DNA of 64,000 nt, from NCBI GenBank assembly GCA_024663395.1, contig JANFAH010000068.1, positions 186,001-250,000 of the forward strand. Direction: 5' to 3'. Position 1 is the stretch's first letter. Each line of letters starts with the position of its first letter. The position numbers and the translations under genes were made by a program. Positions 11,325 through 22,222 of this stretch are shown one piece after another. Source of the stretch: Pisolithus tinctorius (lineage: Eukaryota; Basidiomycota; Agaricomycetes; Boletales; Pisolithaceae). A model generated the notes under the pieces. It saw only the letters and a list, made by a program, of their open reading frames with translations, was not told the DNA's origin and made no database searches.

Positions 11325-13334
11325 ATGTCGCAGCCTGCAACGGGGTATCAGCGGTTGGTCGATACCGATGAGACACACCTAGGTGTCGAGAATCGCATAT
11401 CTGCACTTATGGACACTGGTCTTGAACCCGACAGGCGGACAGAAGTCGAGAAGAAGTTACTTCGAAAGTTAGACCTGAGAGTTGCGTTTCTTGTTCTCGT
11501 TTATATCATGAACTATGTAAGTTCTTTCAATATCTTCCCAAAAACATAGCGGAAGCTCATTTGTGGTCCGAGATGGACAGGAATAATATGGCGTAAGTAT
11601 GAAGGCCTTTACCACTTCATATATCAATTGTAACATCTGGCAAGTGCCGCACGACTAAATGGCCTGGAAGAAGATCTTCGCCTGACTGGACAGGAATTCA
11701 ATACGTTGATCAGCGTCCTATTTATTGGCTATGTTCTTATGCAAATTCCCTCGTATGCGTCCCGCCTTCCGTGTTGCGTGGCGCTGTTGTTCATATTGTC
11801 CTAGAAACACGTATCTCAGTCGGATTAGAAGACCGTCCCTGTACCTCTCCTGTTGCATCTTTCTGTGGGGGATAATTTCCATAGGCACCGGTCAGTGAGC
11901 CTCTGCGTGGTAAAGTACTTGTTGCAGATTATACTGATGGAAAACTTCCTAGGTACTGCTCAGACGTATGTCTCCATAACGGCGCCTTTGTACTGAATGA
12001 TAGCTCATCTTTAATCATAGTTTTCGTGCGGCCCTTGTATCTCGGTTCTTCCTCGGCTTCTCCGAAGCAGTATATTATCCTGGGGTATTATTCATGCTCT
12101 CGAGATGGTCCTCCTGGTTTTCTTGTCAAATTTCGTCTGCTTACACACTGGCGTTTAAGGTACAAACGCGACGAGCTCGGCTTGAGGATGGCATACTTCA
12201 CTGGTGGCAGCTCGGTCGCCAATGCTTTTGGGTCACTTATCGCGTCTGGTGTCCTTGCCACCATGGACGGAAAGTTAGGATATCAGGCTTGGAGGTAAGC
12301 GCTAATGAATAGGTTTTTGGTAACTTACGATGACATCGGTGTACAGATGGCTATTTTTTTGTGAAGGAGGGTTGACATGTGTGATTGCTGCTGCCGCGTT
12401 TTTCATAGTTCCCGATTTCCCTACCACGCCGGCTTTCTGGCTCACAAGTGAAGAGCAAATACTCGCCCAAAAGAGGATGGAAGAAGATGTGTGCGGAATT
12501 GATCACAATGCGATGAAGGGTGTGGAAAGATCTGGCCTTGCTCAAGCATTAACTGATTGGAAAGTGTGGTGGCTTGCTGTTGCACTGGCCCTTCTGAATA
12601 TTGCGTTGTCATTTACTTTCTTCTTTCCGACATTGGCGGCCGCTATGGGGTACAGTCCAACAATCACCCTTTTACTTTGTGCCCCACCATGGATCGTGGG
12701 GCTTCTAACGTCGTTCTTCGTCATGGGGTCTGTCCAACGATAGTTGACGCTATAATTGACCTACTGATGCCCCTCCGCTTCCAGCCACTCTGACAGAACT
12801 GGGGACCGCTTCCGGCATATTGCTGGTCCAATCTCGATGGGCATAATTGGCTTTGTATTGGCCAGTATATCAATGGATACTCTTGCCCGCTACCTGTCGT
12901 TGTGAGTTGCATGATACATCCAGTCACCAAAGGGCCTTTCTTATCCTCCGGCCAGATTTTTTATGACCCAAGCTACGGTCGCATACATTGTTCTGTTGGC
13001 ATGGGTGAGCAATTCAGTACCAGAATCTCCATCCAAGCGAGCAGTCGCCATAGCCACTGCCAATACACTTGCAGGTCTTGGAAACATTGGGGCATCGTAA
13101 GTACTTATCATGTTGACGTAGGATCCGAATGATCCATAATCCCAATGCAGTTATATATGGCCAGCCAAATGGGGTCCATCATACGTGAACTCGTTCTTGA
13201 TTTGCACCCTGATGGCCGCGATATCCATTTACATGTTATGGGTGTACCGATTGCACCTGATCAACCTCAACAAGAAGGCGGAGATGAAGGAACGTGCTCT
13301 AGATTTACCAACTGGGTTCAGATATGTAACATGA
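11325..13334 (+). CDS. Major facilitator transporter, anion:cation symporter (Dal5/Tna1-like) family
   Basis: A 12-helix plasma-membrane permease of the family that imports organic anions such as allantoate, nicotinate or pantothenate by proton symport. The substrate cannot be read from sequence. The start is MSQPATGYQRL (ATG 11325-11327). Family marks are the first helix KLDLRVAFLVLVYIMNYV with a following DRNNMA; LNTLISVLFIGYVLMQIPS-like helix 2; SRFFLGFSEAVYYPG in helix 4; WRWLFFCEGGLTCVIA at helix 6; and the central loop WLTSEEQILAQKRM. The C-terminal half holds AIATANTLAGLGNIGASYIW and YRLHLINLNKKAEMKERA, ending at TGA 13332-13334. The gene is cut into about ten short exons by introns near 50 nt. 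No neighbouring catabolic genes hint at a substrate. Confidence 0.88.
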
Positions 13335-13756
13335 AGATAAAACCCAACGTACGGTTCTTCATCCAAGCTCCCTGTGATCCCCATGTATATCAGGCCTGGT
13401 TAGCCTTAGGCGGGCCGACTAGAATCGCTAGAAGTGCTACTGCTAAATATGTGGATGTTCCAGGCAGACCTCGACCAAAGGCGGAAGGCATGTCATTCCT
13501 TTTCTTGCCAGGGTACTACCGCTGGTGAGCTGTAAGACGTGAAGCTTGGGGCCCCAAGGCCTACATACACTCAGGAACACCAATATTAATTAGTCTGCTT
13601 TGGTTGGGCCGAACAGTTAACTTTCACTGGTGCTGTCGTTCGACGATGTTCTGTACAGGAGCTCGTAATCTCCGACGTTCGCCCGACTATCAGCCTGGTC
13701 CGGTGATGCGAGTCGCCAGCGAACCAGAAGTACATGTGACTCGACCATCCAACCCC

Positions 13757-16700
13757 ATGAGTGCCATCAAGTTTCTCCACAGCGACTGGGTTTTCACGCA
13801 AGTGGGTGGGGGTCAGGGAACGAGATGTGGAGAATGGCTCCCAGTAACCGAATTTCCGACCACTGTTCACGTTGAGCTGTTGAAGCTGAAGAGAATACCA
13901 GATCCAGTGAGCTCATTGAATTACTTGCATGTTATTCTGCCATCTCTGCTAAACTTGTCAAGTTCCTGGGCATGAATGAGTGGGAGGTGCAATGTGAGTG
14001 TATTCGTGGGTTATCGAGCTTGCTCCAATCTCAAGACGGACCGTTCCGTACTAGGGGTTGGAGAATCAGACTGGACATTTAAGAACAATTTCACTATTAC
14101 AAATGCCGAGTTAGCTGCGTGCCATGTCGACCTCATCTTTGAGGGTCTCGATACTTATGCGACTGTCACCCTCGTCAGTCTGCAATCAGATTTATGGTTT
14201 CAAGGTTGTAGCTGATCGAGTCCCAAGAACGATCGGGAGATACTGGGGTCCGTCACATTGCTCTCCCAGGGATCTCAACCAGGTCTAATGTTCGTGGCAG
14301 CACAGAGAATCAGTTTGTGACTCATAGGGTTTCTGCGAAGCAGCACCTGCAACCAGGTTCTAACGAACTGGCAATAACCTTTACAAGCGCATTTAGGAAG
14401 GCAAGTCAGTACCATGATCACAATTCGTGTCACTGAAGCGTGAAAATAAGGGAAGGGAACTCGAGAAAGAATATGGTAAATTCCATCTGTGGAATGGAGA
14501 TTCCAGTCGGCTGCACGTAAGGAAAGCACAGTACAAGTACGCAGTATCGTACAAGGACTTTGACCAAGCTTACGCAAGTCATTACAGTTATGGCTGGGAT
14601 TGGGGCCCCGTACTTATGACTATCGGGCCATGGAAACCTATTTTTCTGCATACTTATGACTTGCGCATTGCGGATGTTGACATAAGGTGCAGGGTCGCTG
14701 AAGCATTGGATGTAGACATCACCGTAGACCTGGCCCTTTCCAAGGACAGTCCTGGATCAGCATCTGTACTGCTCAGGGACCCACATGGCAGCGTGGCTCG
14801 TTATCAAGACGCTCTCGCCGTCGAGACTGGAAGAGCAAGCACGAAATTCTATTTTTCCTCAGGAGAAGCAGAGCTGTGGTATCCCGTGCATTACGGGAAA
14901 CAACCTCTTTATACAATCGAAGTTGTGGTGAAGGGTGTTGTAGGGTCGACTCCTGTTATAGCATGAAAGCACTTACTATCAGTGTGTTCAGGACGGTCGT
15001 GTCATGGATTCCAGGCACGAGAAGGTCGCCTTTCGCCGTGCTCAAGTCCTCGAAGAACCGCTTATCGACCAACCGGGGAAGACTTTCTTGTTTGAAATCA
15101 ATAATATCAGAATATTCTGTGCAGGGTCGAATTGGATACCTGCCGATTCCTTCCTTACTCTGTAAGGAATTATTCAACCATTTGAAGCTAGGTTTTATTA
15201 TCAAAAAATGCGATTGCAGATTGAGTCCGCAGAGGTATCGCGACTGGCTTCGATTAGTGGTCGACGGTAACCAAAATATGGTCCGAGTTTGGGGGGGTGG
15301 CATTTACGAAGCGGACATTTTTTATGATATCTGTGATGGTAAATACCGAACGGTACCTCGTCGGACAGCCCAACTGATTGTTTTGGCCAGAGCTTGGCAG
15401 TGAGTTGATTGGCAGCGCACGATGATTATTTGGCTGCTGAACGTGCACTCTCCATGAAGTTCTTGTATGGCAAGATTTTATGTTTGGCTGCGGACAGGTT
15501 TGTACCATACAATAATGTGCTGTTCGCCTCACTGTTCTTTCTCAGTATCCGGCATATGATTCTTTCCTCAAGCTTGTCGAGGTCGAAGCTAGGCAGAACG
15601 TCAAGCGACTTCGTAATCACCCCTCCGTCGTGATATTAGGTTTCTGTTTCTTCCCCGTTTACTCGCAGGTGTTCTTGCTGATCAGGAAAACTGTAGCTGG
15701 AAACAATGAAGATTACCAACTAGCTGAATCTCTGAACCTCATAGAATATAGTGGTGAAACTTCCGAATGCTCCGAAACCAAGTTTCCTGCCCGGCGTATT
15801 TACGAAAGCCTCCTGCCGTCCATCGTCAGTGAGTTGTGTGATATTCATTATCACAAGGGTTCGCCGTATAGCGCACCAGGGGTGCCAACAACGGATCCGA
15901 CATTAGGGGACTTGCACCAATGTACATGGTAGCAGCTCGTTCGAGTCATCACATGTACCGACCAACTTCTCGTAGGGAACGTTTGGCACGGCTCCCAGCA
16001 ACCGTGGCAAAATTGGGATACTCTATCTGGGCGCTTCGTTTCTGAATTTGGAATGTATGCCATACATACAACCTGTAGGCCAGAAGTACTGACCACGTCA
16101 TCCCCCACAGGCAGGGATACCCTAACGTTAGGACGATTGATCACTGGCTCAATGGTCGAACGGACGAACGTTTTCCTCAATCGCGGTGCGTGTAGACTTT
16201 CTTGAGTGAGCAGAGGCGCTCACGTAGATCCATAAAGTTTTAATAACCAGCATAACAAAGCAGCAGGGTTTGAAGGCAGATTGGAGGTAAGGGTGAATTT
16301 CATGTTATTATGCCCGGCGATCAACAATTATCCCAGCTCTACCTCGTGGAGAACTTCAGACACACTTTCGATATGGATAGGTGGATAACCTCTCGATAAC
16401 GCATAGCACGTGTTTGATAATCTTGACACAGCTATGTGTATTATACCCAAATCATGCAGGCCGAGGCCCTTGCAACTGCCTATCGCCTCTGGCGGCGTAA
16501 CTGGCGTGGAAAGGGTAGGGAGTACACCGCTGGTGCCTTAGTATGGCAGGTGGGTGTTGGGTATCGTTTCATATCACTTGCAGGTCGACTAAACTCGGGT
16601 TGGAAAGATGAATGACTGCTGGCCGACCACTTCGTGGGCGATCGTTGATTACTTTCTACGGCCCAAACCTGCCTATTTCGCGATTTCGCGCGAATTGGCA

Positions 16701-17356
16701 CCTTTCGCCGTGGGGATAACACGTAAGGAAAAGAAAACATTCACAAACGAGCTCTCGGCTTCCTCGTTTATCATCGAAACGATCTTGGAGGTTTGGGGGA
16801 CTAATAGTACCGTGGCGGAGAAGAAGGCCAGACTTGAGTTGACTTTTTTTGAGCTTGATACGAATTGGTCAGATAAGATCTCAATGGAGGTCGTGATGGC
16901 TCCAAACTCAAGCACCGAATTATTCTCCGATCAACTATCTGGTCAACCCATACGCACCAAACTCAGCGAGATTCCCCGAACGATTATCGTTTCCGCTCGC
17001 TTGTTGGACGAGGCCGGGGTTGTTCTAGGGCGGCTCTCGAACTGGTCAGTTGAACAAGGAACCAACCCAAAGCCTTGTAACTGACTGACCGTCCCAGGCC
17101 GGAACCTTATAAATTTATTCATTTCCCTTCTGTCAAAGATTTGGGATTGAGTATAACGATCGGCAGTGACGGTGAATCCGTTGAACTCGCCGCTCGGGTT
17201 CCAGTTAAAGGCATCGTGCTGGACGTCGAGGGCAACGACGTGAAGTGGAGCGACCAGGCAATCGATCTTTTTCCAGGGGATCCCCAAATCGTTAAGGCTG
17301 TAGGGCTCGGGGGCCGTGAGGTCAAAGTGCGATTCCTAGGCGATAGCTCATCGTGA
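13757..17356 (+). CDS. Beta-mannosidase (glycoside hydrolase family 2, intracellular B type)
   Basis: Removes terminal beta-D-mannose from manno-oligosaccharides. No signal peptide follows the start (MSAIKFLHSDWVFTQVGGG, ATG 13757-13759), so it is probably intracellular. Joined exons give the GH2 sugar-binding domain (DWTFKNNF, LIFEGLDTYATVTL, WNGDSSRLHVRKAQY, YGWDWGPVLMTIGPWKPI), the barrel (GSNWIPADSFL, MVRVWGGGIYEADIFYDICD, LVWQDFMFGCGQYPAYDSFL), acid/base Glu in LAGNNEDYQLAESL, nucleophile Glu in RFVSEFGMQGYPN, and the end NDCWPTTSWAIVDY. About 16 introns are needed. These include microexons of 20 nt (14228-14247) and 9 nt (15391-15399) and a GC-AG intron (14401-14450). With them the chain is complete, so this is not a pseudogene despite fragmented frames. 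A 51-nt intron before YGWDWGP is stop-free. Confidence 0.92.
14228..14247 (+). other. 20-nt microexon of the beta-mannosidase gene
   Basis: Lies between introns 14174-14227 (GTCAGT...CCCAAG) and 14248-14300 (GTCCGT...GTGGCAG). It supplies NDREIL plus two bases of Gly, giving TVTLNDREILGTENQFVTHR, which fits the GH2 family pattern at this place. Both introns have the usual length. Confidence 0.7.
15391..15399 (+). other. 9-nt microexon of the beta-mannosidase gene
   Basis: AGCTTGGCA lies between introns 15339-15390 (GTAAAT...GGCCAG) and 15400-15459 (GTGAGT...CATGAAG). It turns ICD|G...TT into CDELGILVWQDF, the conserved family sequence. No other combination of splice sites I tried restores ELGI. 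Confidence 0.72.
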
Positions 17357-18174
17357 AGGCATGCAGATGACGTAGCGAGCCACAGTTTTATCGCCCACAC
17401 TCTTGCTCACTTCCTTTCGGTCTATTTCACTGTCCGTATCTGGGAAGGTATCTCCGTGGTCGCCGCGCAGCGTTCCTTCACGCTAGGCTTTGTCTTTCCT
17501 CGTCCCACCTACTACTTCATGTGTCTCATGTTCAATTTCTTGAATCTCCACTTATTCCTTTACACTACCATGTTTTCACGGAGCCATCGAGGTAGAAACA
17601 CATGACATAGCTGTTAACATAGGTAACCAAAAATAGTCAAACGCAAAACTGAAACGCAATTTGGTTAGGGGATAAGATGGTAATCTTATCCTTCTGGTCC
17701 ACCGTACACATGGTGCAGTACAGCTCTCCGGTAAACGTGATGATACCAGTTCCGATAGGACTCCTGAACGATGTGGAGGTCATTTCGTGACTGACGAGAA
17801 TGTATTATTAACCGTAGGGGAATATACGCTACAATTTGTAATCAGCAAGAATCCCTGAGAGGCAAGGAAAAAACCTAGTTAATTTACAGACTACAGCAAA
17901 GGTCTGCGAGACAGGAATGCAATGTAGAGGATTAACCGTAACAGTCTAAGGGGTTGGGAGAAGGGGGCCTGGCCTATCTGAGGGCTGCCAGTGGGGAGAT
18001 TGTGAGGAAATAGCAGTAAATACTCATAATGCAGGTTGTAAGATCACCACGAGGCCAGAGGCAGCAACCTCGGTTGAAGGTTTGGGAGCTAGGATATAGG
18101 GAGCAAAGTGGCTCAGAAGCTTGTGACGACATAACTGAGGGCCAGCCAACCAGAAATGCTGAAGAGAATAACGA
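17357..18174. other. Convergent intergenic region, beta-mannosidase to Rheb
   Basis: This 818-bp stretch lies between two convergent 3' ends and should hold both untranslated regions and terminators. It contains no open frame with coding character and no repeat or RNA gene that I recognise. Confidence 0.5.
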
Positions 18175-18987
18175 TCACATAATGATGCATTTGCCAGGCT
18201 CGGGCTGGTCGGCTTGGCTGCGGGGCGAGCGCTTCTCGATCTCCGCAAGACATAGTTCGAACACTTTGCCTTGGGTGGGATCAAACTCTGCTTATGGCGT
18301 GATTGGGATATAGTGCACTTACCGACATTGACATTATTCTTCGCACTGGTTTCTACCCATGCGGCTTGTTTCGTTTTGGCGAGTTCCTCGGCTTCCCCAG
18401 GCTGAACCTGTCTACTAGCCGAACTGTGAGGCAAAGAACCAAAATAACCGTCGACAACGCGACACGCAATAGTGCAGGAATGGTACTGAAAGATCATACC
18501 TTGACTGTAAATCGCTCTTTGCACCGACAATTACACAGGGAATTTCATTTTTACCACAGAAATCGATGATCTTGTCGTAGACGATCTTGACCATGTCAAA
18601 GGACCGTCTTGAGGCGATGGAGTATACGAGGACATAGCCGTGTATACCGATGGCGTGTTTGGAGTTGAGAATGGAATATTCATCCTGACGAAAGTGTTGG
18701 GGTTGGGGCAAGAAACGAAGTCAGGAAGCGGACAGACCTGGCCAGCGGTGTCGATGATGTCACAATCGTACTCTACCCCCTTGTAGGCGACGACTTTAGA
18801 GAACGTATTCTCAATGGTAGGATAGTATGAATCCACAAAGTGGTTTTCTATGAACTGTACGACAAGCGAGGACTTGCCTGGAGAGGGTATTAGGGTGAAC
18901 GAAATGCTGAGTTGTGAGGGGGGACTCACCGACTGAGCGCGACCCGAGTACCGCAATCTTTCTCTTCTTTGTCGAGCTGGCTGCCAT
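18175..18987 (-). CDS. RHB1: Rheb-type small GTPase
   Basis: Rheb activates TORC1 on endomembranes and is turned off by the TSC complex. The start is MAASSTKKRKIAVLGSRSVG (ATG 18985-18987). G1 is GSRSVGKSS with the Rheb-typical Arg where Ras has Gly12. Then come the switch I region YYPTIENTFSK, G3 DTAGQDEYS, the G4 position VGAKSDLQSR (the ras-like NKxD is GAKSD here), and G5 ETSAKNN. The C-terminus GKCIIM is a CaaX box for farnesylation. The coding sequence is in six exons of ordinary size. The promoter side lies toward 19.2 kb, where a TATATAAG sequence sits about 225 bp upstream of the ATG. Confidence 0.92.
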
Positions 18988-19212
18988 TATGTATGGAGAT
19001 GAAAGCTAGAGTAAAAGAAGGGAGAAAGAAGAGAAGGACAAGGAAAGAGCCGGCGATACTAGAGGGGTCGTGGCGGAGCAATTATGGTTGGCAAGACCCC
19101 AGCCAAACGTCGCCCGTTACTGGCGTAACAAGACTGTAACAGATAGCCAGCCACCGGGAGTGAACGGGTGAAAAAAAGTGACAAAAGGCAGAGGGATGGC
19201 AGGCTGACAGGG

Positions 19213-19220
19213 TATATAAG
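19213..19220. promoter_or_regulatory. TATA-like element
   Basis: The sequence TATATAAG lies about 225 bp upstream of the Rheb ATG. It is nearly symmetric, so it could serve the minus-strand Rheb gene or an unseen plus-strand transcript. Confidence 0.3.
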
Positions 19221-19264
19221 GGACAGCGGAACAGCAGGCGGGTAACTAATACACTCAGTGGCGT

Positions 19265-19705
19265 CTAACTTGTGCCAGCGGGGGTTTGCTGATTTATCAA
19301 GGAAAATTTTACAGCAGTTCGACAGCCACGGTTTCCCAGGTGTCTGGGACGGTCTCGCCCGTCAACGAGAGTAATTGCACTGGCATCTATAACGTCGCTG
19401 GAGTCGACCCCGTGGTCTTGTGATGCGCTGGCCCCGGTCCGACCATCTCGGCTGTATGGTATATCTCCATCTGCCATCTTCGCTTCAACATCCTTCCCGT
19501 TTTTTGTTTCCGCACGACCGTCACCATATACCTGTCTGGGATTCCCTGAGGTAAGACCCAACTGTTCCTGTTCTGACGTCTGTTGTCTCGCACGATAAGC
19601 AGGTGAGAGCACTGCATCGTACGCACATGGTGTGGTCTCCAGTGGATTGCCGCTGCTTGATGCTGTAAGTGTCCTTGCACACCTCTCCAAGTCTGACCCA
19701 TACAA
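19265..19705 (-). CDS. Orphan open reading frame, possible exon of an unknown gene
   Basis: A 146-codon stop-free frame with a hydrophilic, protein-like composition (Asp, Ser, Gly, Thr, Arg). It has no ATG at its 5' end and would need an upstream exon; a TATGGGTCAG acceptor-like sequence lies close to its start. I recognise no domain. It may be non-coding. Confidence 0.2.
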   Translation of the reverse strand: MYGSDLERCARTLTASSSGNPLETTPCAYDAVLSPAYRARQQTSEQEQLGLTSGNPRQVYGDGRAETKNGKDVEAKMADGDIPYSRDGRTGASASQDHGVDSSDVIDASAITLVDGRDRPRHLGNRGCRTAVKFSLINQQTPAGTS

Positions 19706-20272
19706 ATACAGTAAAACGTGTCCTACCTACACAAGGCCACGCTTGCAGACTCATTTGGAAACCCAGTTTCGTAGATACGGAGAGTTTCATCCAACCCTGT
19801 CCGAAATGACGCACCCCCTGTGAAACCCGCGGGAACTTACTGCCCACCAAAAGATGGCAGTACTGGCGTATCTTGCCCACTCGTGTGGAGTCCAGGCTAC
19901 CGGGATGGTTACGGCCCTATCTCTATACCTGCGGGTGTTCGTATCGCATTCTGCCTTCATTCAACTCGCAGCTTGCTGCATTGGCCCATCCCCAAGTAGT
20001 TGGTTAACAAGGTTAGATTATGTCCCAGCTTGTTGTCACGGGTACCCAGATAACGTACCCATACTATGCATATGCGTAAGTAATTGGAACATTTCGGGGC
20101 AGAAGTGCGGTGATGGTTTCACACTAAGAATTCGAGCTGGCAGTTGTATGTACACAAGTACGTACATACCTACTGTGCTCTGGGGTGTGATATGAGCGTC
20201 AACCAATCTCCCTGGTTCGGGGATATCGACCGCTGTCTGTGTACCTGCATGTGAAATCATTTCTATCCTGAC

Positions 20273-20314
20273 CACGTGATCGTGACTGGAACAGGCACGT
20301 GACCCTCGACGCGT
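20273..20314. promoter_or_regulatory. Two CACGTG boxes and an ACGCGT (MCB) box upstream of the Spo12-like gene
   Basis: CACGTG occurs at 20273-20278 and 20296-20301, and ACGCGT at 20309-20314, about 90-130 bp before the ATG. ACGCGT is the binding core of the fungal G1/S factor MBF, and CACGTG is an E-box for bHLH factors. Cell-cycle control would suit a Spo12 protein, but short motifs can occur by chance. Confidence 0.35.
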
Positions 20315-20401
20315 TTCTAGCTTGGTTTCCAGTTGACTTTTGAACCAGTCCTTGATACACCGCTGCTGCACCTGTCAAGCACACACAGATAGTGCATATC
20401 G

Positions 20402-20927
20402 ATGATGTCCACGCCTCCAACTCCTGGTGACTCTCCTGCCTCAATCCAGCCGATGCACAATCCTTCACAAGCAGCCCATATCGTAGTCCCACAAGGACCA
20501 CTGGGTAACGCCACGAACGGGGCCGTGAACGGGTTGGGGGCTAAGGCTCTACTGGCGAAGAGGATGGCGAAGGGCAGGTGGGTCCCCAAAACAACCATCT
20601 CCCTCCTTGAGAACTGACTGGCTTCAGCCACCCGCAATTTGTGTCACCCACGGATGACTTGCTCACCCCAGTTACTAAAAAGTTGACCGCTGCAAAGCAA
20701 AAGCACTTCGTGAAGTAAGCGCTAGGCAAATCCGCTTCCCATTGCACCTTATGACCTCTTGCAGGGAGGTGAAACCCATTGGCGACCTTTTTGGCTCTAA
20801 GGAGCGATCCTCCGAGGAACGGGCAAGCGAGAGCGATGCCGAGTCTACAGACTCTTTGGAACTCTCGAAAGCAAAGACAACCGCAGCATCAACTATACCA
20901 ACAGACGAAGAAGAAAATCCGTTCTAA
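20402..20927 (+). CDS. Spo12-family cell-cycle protein
   Basis: Spo12 in budding yeast is a nucleolar component of the FEAR network that helps release Cdc14 at mitotic exit. Three exons encode about 128 residues. An N-terminal disordered segment begins at MMSTPPTPGDSPAS. The Spo12 core FVSPTDDLLTPVTKKLTAAK plus QKHFVKE is formed by splicing at GGCAG|GTGGGT...TTCAG and AA|GTAAGC...TTGCAG. An acidic Ser-rich tail ends in TDEEENPF (TAA 20925-20927). The core SP and TP sites are known Cdk targets in this family. Length and motif agree with fungal Spo12 proteins. Confidence 0.82.
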
Positions 20928-21187
20928 GCCAAGATAGACATCTTTCTGATGGCAGACGTTGTGTAAGAGCTAGCGCTTCGATTCCCTCCCTTCCATTATC
21001 TGTCGTCGTATTATTGCTCGTTGGTTGTCTCGCTAAATGTTGTCCTGTACTACGTGTCTCTGTATGTGGGTATCCTTTTTGTCTCTGATTGTGTTTCTGT
21101 ATCGAAGTCACTTTGTTTCCCACGTAAAGCACTGCACCCGTCAGCTCAGGGAACGACCTTCGCTCTCTCGCTCATAACCTAGGCGTC

Positions 21188-21985
21188 ATGTCAGAGCAAC
21201 TCAATGAACTTGGCCCAATTGACATGGCTCTCAGTGCCGAAGAGATCGATGATCTCGTTTCGCAGTTCAGGTTGCGGACCTCAGATCGGCGACTCTCACA
21301 TCAGTCAGCACATATCTCGTTTCTTGCCCCGCGCTCACCTCACTCAGGCAGATGCAAAAGTTCTTTCGTGAACTGCCTCGCATCACCGAAGCGGAATTAA
21401 CAGCAGACGGGAAACATGGTGAGGTTCAATCCACACTTCCCTCTATGACTTATACTCAGGGGATTCAGATGCGGCCTGTCCCATATGTTTCAATGCCTTC
21501 GTTGCCGTCCTCGCAGAGGAGGAGACAGCGAGGGCCATGGATTCACCTGCTCGTCCTGCGGAGGAGTTAGGTGTGACGAGATTACAAAAGACATGTGGAC
21601 ATATGTTCTGTCGCAAGGAGTTGAGCAAGCTCTGCTTCCTGGCCTTGATGGTGTAACTGATTTATCGTGATAGCATCATGAGATGGATTTCGGAGGGGGT
21701 AGGTTTTAAAACGTGCATATCTGATTTGCAGTTGACTCTGGGAACAGCATGCGTCTTGTCCAAATTGCCGAAGACCACTATTACCGGACGCGGAACGCCG
21801 CGAAAGCGAGCCTCGGCCAACGGCGAGCGACTGGTTTCTTGCACGTATCGCCGATTCTGGTATAAGCGTCCGAGGTGCTAACCTTGCCTTTATTCTTCTA
21901 TCGATACTAAATCTCAGTCTCTACAGGTTTGAATATTAATCAATCTCGAAGGCAGACTGGGCCTCCAGAGGGTTTGTACTCATGA
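21188..21985 (+). CDS. RING finger protein, probable E3 ubiquitin ligase
   Basis: A small protein (about 170 residues) with one C3HC4-type RING. Exon joining gives AACPICFNAFVAVLAEEE, a 25-residue loop, TCGHMFCRKDIMRWISEG and then HASCPNCRRPL. All eight zinc ligands are present. The last Cys pair appears only if the fourth intron ends at GGAACAG (about 21743), because the nearer TTGCAG would give a stop or the wrong frame. The N-terminus MSEQLNELGPIDMALSAEEI is an acidic helix, and the last exon ends GPPEGLYS at TGA 21983-21985. I cannot name a yeast orthologue; the target is unknown. Confidence 0.75.
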
Positions 21986-22222
21986 GCTTTTCTCAGGAGT
22001 CATTAGGAGTACCTATTTGTGGTATATCGAATAACAGTTATCTACCCCAAGAGTTCGGGGAGGTTACCCGTAGAGAAGGAATGTCATCAGAAGGTATTCA
22101 TAGATGTCCAAGATGCCAATGCGATGTCAATAAGAAAGAAAGTAGATAACTAAGTGGAATTCAGTGTCCACACCCAAGAGACCACCTCTTAATTCCTCCT
22201 GCAGCACCTAAAGAAGTTGCGC

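Larger units (their letters stand above)
18988..20401. other. 1.4-kb intergenic stretch with one orphan open frame
   Basis: Holds the Rheb upstream region, the Spo12-like gene upstream region, and between them about 900 bp without a recognisable gene. A stop-free frame of 146 codons on the minus strand (19265-19705) is listed separately. I see no repeat. Confidence 0.45.

Noticed and set aside
13529..17356. Beta-mannosidase as a pseudogene because its frames are heavily fragmented
   Set aside because: Microexons, a GC-AG intron and ordinary short introns restore a complete protein with both catalytic glutamates.
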